Assembly: GCA_050084515.1 (NCBI GenBank)
Contig: CM114273.1
Coordinates: 27,962,001 to 28,026,000, forward strand
Length of the DNA: 64,000 nucleotides
Origin: Blasia pusilla
Lineage: Eukaryota; Marchantiophyta; Marchantiopsida; Blasiales
Direction: 5' to 3'
Position 1 is the stretch's first letter; each line of letters starts with the position of its first letter. Positions 59,166-64,000 of this stretch are shown one piece after another. Under the pieces are notes generated by a model, which was not told the origin of the DNA, did not search any database, and saw only the letters and a list, made by a program, of their open reading frames with translations. The translations under genes and the position numbers were made by a program.

Positions 59166-59455
59166 TGGAACCCTGGCCTGGCGTCCATTGGTCCCCTACG
59201 CTGGGTCAATCTCAACTCCATCTCTCAATGGCTCGGTGCCTCTCGTAGCACCCCGAGTCACCACTACAGCCGCCTCAACCTGAACTGCACTACACATAAA
59301 CCCCATACTGGCAAGATCCTCACCCGGGTCAGGGTTAGAGGTAGAAGCTGGAGCCACACTAGGTGCTCGCGGCTCTGTGCCTTCCCTGAGCTACATCATC
59401 GTCATGGCAACAATCCTCTGCTCCAACTGATCGATGTGTGAGAGAAGTGTCGGCT

Positions 59456-59656
59456 CTAGTGCCCTGGTCCATCTCCTCTGGATGGTGGTGGTCCTCTACC
59501 ACCACGTCCAAGAAGAACTCCCCGACCTCCTACAAGACGACCGCCCCCAGGCCCTCGGCCTACCTTTGGACATGCCTCTCGACGAAGGTCAAGACATCTA
59601 TCCCTAGTGTGACCATATCTGTGGCAATAGTCACACTGGTGCGGTGGTTGGGCCAT
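59456..59656 (-). pseudogene. Gag CCHC zinc knuckle of element 2
   Basis: CDYCHRYGHTRDRC gives the C-x2-C-x4-H-x4-C knuckle, followed by a Gly/Arg-rich tail (GRGPGGGRLVGGRG). This is the nucleocapsid part of Gag, which binds the element RNA. Confidence 0.8.
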
Positions 59657-60718
59657 CTTCTGTGGCTCCTGAGCAATCGGAGCCGCTCGTGGTCCTCTCC
59701 CATGCTGTGGGCAGCCTCTCTGCCTATGGGCCCCTCAACACGTCCAACAAGACAACATCGGTCTCTGCTGGGCAACATATGTAGGTACGATTCATTTCCT
59801 CATAGGCTCATGGTATCCGCCCTGCTCTCGAGGCACACAGGTCCGCTCCCGTGGTACTGGTGCTCACTCTGGCACTTGTGGGGTCACCGTCGCTCGTGGA
59901 CCCGTCGACTCTCGAGAAAATCCAGCGATCACTACCTGCTCCTCACTCATATTGAGCTCAATACGCTCAGACAACTCAAAGACCACCTTCAATGTGGGCT
60001 TCGCTGTGTGAATCAGCACCGCATCTCGGACTCTCCTCCGTAGTTCTCGGTCTAGAACCCCGTACCAATACTGGACTGACTGCGCCTCAATCACTCCATA
60101 CGTAGTAATGATCAGCCTCCTCATGCGCGTGAATGCCTCTCTCAGACTCTCACTCGATCGTCATTGAAAATCTTGTAGACTCTTCAGCTTGTCGGTGCGT
60201 ACGCCCTGGTAGCTCTTCCCCAACTGTCAGAAGAACTCCACTGTGGGGCTGAAGCTGGGTGGCCCTCTACCACCAGAGGTCTCTGCCACATTGCCTGCCT
60301 CCTCTCCATCTAGTCTCCGGGCTGATGGTGTGGGTCTCTCTCCTCTCACAATCCCATCATATGCCTCGCGACCACTAGTGGACACATACCCTAGAGCCCA
60401 ATACATCCTCTAGGCATCGATCTCTACTAAATATAGTGATCAAAACTCCATGTAATCATCCATCGGAGGACCCTCCAAGTGCTAGAACAACCCCTTCCAT
60501 GCCATGAAAGGGTTGAACTGTGTCGGGGTCCGTATCTCATGGAAGTCGCACCACATGTTGAACTCTTGGATAAAATTATCTAAGTCGATGATGCCCACTG
60601 CACCCAAGAAACGACGCATGCCCCGATGGCCCATGTCGTCCATCTTCTGCCAAGTGATACTGCCTCCGTCTGCGATCTCGTCACTAGACCCAATGTCTAG
60701 TGATAACGATCCAGCCAT
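59657..60718 (-). pseudogene. Gag capsid region of element 2
   Basis: Starts MAGSLSLDIGSSDEIADGG at 60718. Segments FMAWKGLF and, at 60124-59864, YWYGVLDRELRRRVRDAV then LKVVFELSERIELNMSEEQV match the general retrotransposon Gag layout before a CCHC knuckle. It is interrupted by frame changes near 60130-60480. Confidence 0.65.
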
Positions 60719-62099
60719 GGATGGAGGTCAAGGTAGCTCGTCACTTGTAACTCCTCGGTATCTCACTCCACTCCGTGTTACTCTACTACTACTGCTCGCA
60801 CTACCCCATTCTTCCGAACCCTGGAAGAACGCCGTGATGACAACCCTGTCTCACATGCTCAAGCACTCAGACTCACCGAGAGTCTCCCACACTCCTCACC
60901 AGCTCACCTATGCTAACATCAATCCCGTGATGACACACCCGGCCTCACGCACACTCAACACTTGGGCTCACCATGAGCCTCCCAACTAACTCTCCTAACC
61001 TAGGGATACTCTTGTGTCATACATGCGACCCCTACGCGGCAACCGCCGTATAACCACCAACATGCTACACCTTAAAAGAGTCTACACTCGTTACCATCAT
61101 TGCACCCACCTAGCACCAGCTACTACCCGATACCCAACACTCTCAATCACAGATGACCAGTGCGGGAAAAGGGACTTGAATGGGTAACCTGATTACGCCC
61201 TCCAACATACGCATCGTCAACACTCACTCCTCCATGTGGTACGGCAACCTTTGCAACACGACACTCTCCTCGACCAACACGTCGAACTTCCCATCTACAT
61301 CAACACGTGTGTCTCCACCACATCCCTTGCACCCACAGTCGGTAAAGAACTACCAAGTCGACCCCCAATCAACTTGCAATGACTGACAAACTCCCGTCGC
61401 GAATCCCATCCACGCTCGTGAATCACCAAATGCAAAAATGAGCTCCCACTGCGCAACTCTCCTCAACCACATCCAATGGCTCAACCTTGTAGCCTGAGTC
61501 AACCTGGTTTGGCTCCACTCCTACCGTGTACATCGTGTCTGACCACGTCAACATGACCCCGACCACATCCGGCTCTCAACCACGTCTGCCATGCCTCTAC
61601 CACGTTGATGGGGGGGAAACTTGGCCCACGGCCCTATGCAGGCCCCTTAGGCCCTAAATGCGCGCAGGGGGTGGGGAATTAAATGCGGGGGGAGAGGGGT
61701 GTCCACCTGTTTGCGCCCGTGGCCCATCTGTGCCCCTCGCTCGTCGCCGCGCCCGTCCTCCGCGCCCTAAACCTAGCCTTCGTGACCTAACCTAGCCGCC
61801 TTTACTTGACAGCGCCCCAACGGCTACAAGACCCAAACCTGCCCTTTTCTTCTCTCTCTCGACATCCTCACTCAAGTACACCCGACGCCCCACCACACAC
61901 TACACTCGGTTGCTGTCCCCCGTCAATCCGTACTAGCAAAATTTGAGAAAAACGGACAGCGCTTCCGCCCACGGCCTTCTGAACAAAAAAATTACCAACA
62001 CCCGCAAGACACGCATCTCCAAGGACTCTCGACCAAGGCAACTCGCTTGCCTACCTGCAAACAACAAATTCCCACCAACCCCTTGACATCTTTCTCATA
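60719..62099 (-). other. element 2 5' leader region
   Basis: Sequence between the B' repeat and the Gag start. No primer-binding site complementary to initiator-Met tRNA (TGGTATCAGAG) is visible next to B'. No gene on either strand. Confidence 0.5.
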
Positions 62100-62579
62100 T
62101 AAAAATAAAAAGTAGTAAAAATGGCACACCGGCCTAAAACTCCACTCCTCAATCTACATCGGCATATCGAGCTTCGTCTACCCTATGCTATCAAGGAATC
62201 CGGATGCTAGCACCCTAGTCCTATCTCACATACATACAAGAGAGGTGCTCCAACGGCCCAACATGATAAAGATGGCTCAGGAAAGCCATCTTCCTCTCTT
62301 ATATAGGGTTGGGAAGAGCCAAAAGGTTCTTCCCCTAAAAATAGCCCTCCCCTTGGTAACCTGCGCGCACAGGTTACCAAGGGCGAGTGACTTGGTCAAC
62401 AAGTCACCCGGCTGTGAAAGACCTCAACATGAGAGTTTTCAGAAACGATGCTCCTGACACAATGGACCTATCCTCAACCTCATCTGACACCGTGGGACAA
62501 AGTTACACTCAAGGTAGTCCGTTGGCTCCTACGCCCTATCCACGATAGATCTCGGCCTATCGGCTACTGAGATGTGACA
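62100..62579 (-). repeat. element 2 right terminal repeat, B' only
   Basis: Matches 53693-54185 at high identity, including the TATA-like sequence (minus strand TATATAA, 62299-62305), which would promote transcription into the element. It ends GATGTGACA before the GGTG target duplication. The A block is absent here. Confidence 0.8.
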
Positions 62580-62583
62580 GGTG

Positions 62584-63750
62584 TGAATAGACAACGAGGC
62601 GAGTGGCCATCAATCACTTCAATTCAAAAAGTCAATAGTAATGCTCTGGTATGTTGTAATGCAATCGAGAATTCGATATGCATTGTTGAATAAGTTGTAA
62701 AAACGGAGAGAGAAGGGCTACGAGAAGGGGTGACAAATGGCTTCCCAAACGTAACATTCCTCAAGCAAAGAACTTCTTGGGGAGAGAGGCCTAGGACGAC
62801 TCCACTCCATGATTTCCATATCCTCTAGGTTACGTCCAAGGTGGCTTATAGGATCCCCCTATCGTTCCCGGAGAAGACTTGTTGAACTTATTTGGCCCTT
62901 TGATTCAAGTGGAATGGTGGGGTAGAAAGATAGCTTTCCAAACATAATATTCAAGGGAAAATATCCTTAGGAGATGTGATTATTATACTCTATGATAGTT
63001 TAATCCCTCCGTCTTGTATTAAATGCGGCATGTGGTTTTCTTGTGGTCTTTCTATGGAAGACATGATGGACTTATTTGGCTCTTCAAAGTAGAATGGTAG
63101 GGTGGAAAAACTATAAAAAGCTCTCATCCAATTTCAATGCATTTTCTCATGATTTCCATTTCTAAATGTGTTCCTTATTTTAAAACAAGAGTTTGATCTC
63201 CTCTCCATTTTTGTAACATCGTCTACCAAATTGATCTAACCTCTTAGTTTTGGGAGAAAAAATAATTATTATTCCAATTTTTCATCTCAATTAGAATTGC
63301 TCCTAGTTGCATTTTATGTCTTACAAGGAAAAGTTCTAATTCAAGTGATTGAATAGAGGTATTTCTAACGTGAGATATTTTGAATATAGATATTTATATC
63401 TCCATATTGTTAGGATTTCAAATTCATTTTTTCGATATTCTAAATCTTTCCTCCATTTTTAAATGTTTTTTAACTATGGTTGGAAGTTCACAATGGTTAG
63501 AAGGCTCTCAGTTCCGTTAGATTACTAGTTATCTCTTAACCATTCTTGTTCGTTATGGTGATTTTAAATGTGCTCATGGTGTGCAGGCCTGGCCTTTTGT
63601 GCTAGCATGCTCCTAGTATGTTGGCTTGATGTGTTGCCTTGCCCATAGTATGTTGGCTTATGCATAGTAAACTAGCTTGATGTGTTGGTCCGATCTAGTT
63701 GTGTTGGCCCTTGCACCTTCCCTTCAACTAGCCCCTTCGAGGAGACTATA
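62584..63750. other. intergenic, no gene seen
   Basis: AT-rich. A motif ATGGCTTCCCAAAC.TAACATTCCTC near 62738 recurs near 51748 and, degraded, near 62927. The last 200 bases (GTGTTGGC-rich) resemble 45040-45130. No coding region is recognised. Confidence 0.45.
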
Positions 63751-64000
63751 TGTCACGTATTTTATGATAGATCGGTGAGATCTAGTAGAGCGCTTTCGTG
63801 AGTAGTGCAGGACATGCTCAGTAGGTCGAGGATGACATGCTGAGGCCCCGGGAAACCTGAGAGAGCAGGTTTCCCCTTCGTATCGGCTCATTTGGAGCCA
63901 TATTGAGGAACTTACTATTTTAGGTAATTGGTACTATTATTTTAGTACCATTTTGAATATATTATCGACTTTCTATTTTTGTGAGAACTATGGTGTTGTG
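63751..64000 (+). mobile_element. family-1 Ty3 terminal repeat, cut by window end
   Basis: Begins TGTCACGT and follows the reverse complement of the B block of the solo LTR (compare 6830-7070), so this copy is oriented opposite to element 1. It continues beyond the window. Confidence 0.8.

Larger units (their letters stand above)
53568..62579 (-). mobile_element. Ty3-type retrotransposon, element 2 (about 9.0 kb)
   Basis: Bounded by GGTG at 53564-53567 and GGTG at 62580-62583, a probable 4-bp target duplication. Genes run on the minus strand: Gag (60718 down), CCHC zinc knuckle, protease, spacer, reverse transcriptase, RNase H, integrase and a C-terminal PHD finger (54406). The terminal repeats are unequal: A-B-A' on the left (53568-54320) and B' alone on the right (about 62100-62579). 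A polypurine tract (minus-strand reading GGAGAGAGGGGGGG, about 54325-54340) sits where the internal region meets A'. Many stops; inactive copy. Confidence 0.85.

Overview
This window is nuclear DNA from a green land plant. The evidence is a plastid RNA polymerase-associated protein (PAP8/pTAC6), a thylakoid-lumen precursor, short exons with GT-AG introns, an interstitial TTTAGGG telomere-type motif, and abundant plant-type Ty3, Ty1/copia and DNA transposons. I cannot name the species. A seedless plant such as a bryophyte is plausible but unproven. Gene exon boundaries below were read by hand from splice signals and reading-frame continuity.

Layout. 0.25-2.75 kb: PAP8/pTAC6 (+). 3-8.8 kb: decayed repeats, including a degraded Ty3 fragment, a solo LTR with a 4-bp target duplication, and a possible short Helitron. 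8.86-9.93 kb: an unrecognised thylakoid-lumen protein (-). 12.1-20.4 kb: a 19-exon TypA/BipA-type organellar GTPase (-), which carries an apparent one-base frameshift in exon 13. 23-25.3 kb: copia and Ty3 fragments. 25.4-43.2 kb: a Ty3-type retrotransposon (element 1, minus strand). It is split by a 12.3-kb DNA transposon at 30.09-42.34 kb. 43.6-44.5 kb: a dense AGTCAT-rich repeat. 46.6-50.7 kb: ALG6 glucosyltransferase (-). A two-exon gene for a 46-residue peptide lies immediately upstream of it. The promoter and first exon of that small gene are duplicated as a long inverted repeat at 51.1-52.8 kb. 53.57-62.58 kb: a second Ty3-type element (element 2, minus strand) bounded by a 4-bp target duplication. 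The last 250 bp begin another LTR.

The most unusual object is the 12.3-kb DNA transposon. It has purine-rich inverted ends and a transposase gene on the minus strand (zinc cluster, DDE-like core, C-terminal SWIM finger). A divergent plus-strand gene reads as a coiled-coil/basic N-terminus, a ParB-like domain, a basic linker and a beta-class DNA N4/N6 aminomethyltransferase. Its introns, the transposase intron, the shared promoter region and the 3' flank are filled with about 35-40 copies of a ~27-bp palindrome spaced at ~64-67 bp. A transposon carrying a ParB-methyltransferase together with arrays of palindromic sites looks like a self-marking or self-binding system. This copy is dead (several stops and frameshifts), so function would have to be tested on an intact relative.

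The two Ty3 elements also stand out. Both encode a PHD finger at the end of the integrase, where chromoviruses have a chromodomain. Element 2, and the preserved end of element 1, have split terminal repeats (A-B-A' on one side; only B' on the other in element 2) rather than two identical LTRs. Most disabling changes in the repeats are C-to-T or G-to-A, as expected for decay of methylated cytosine.
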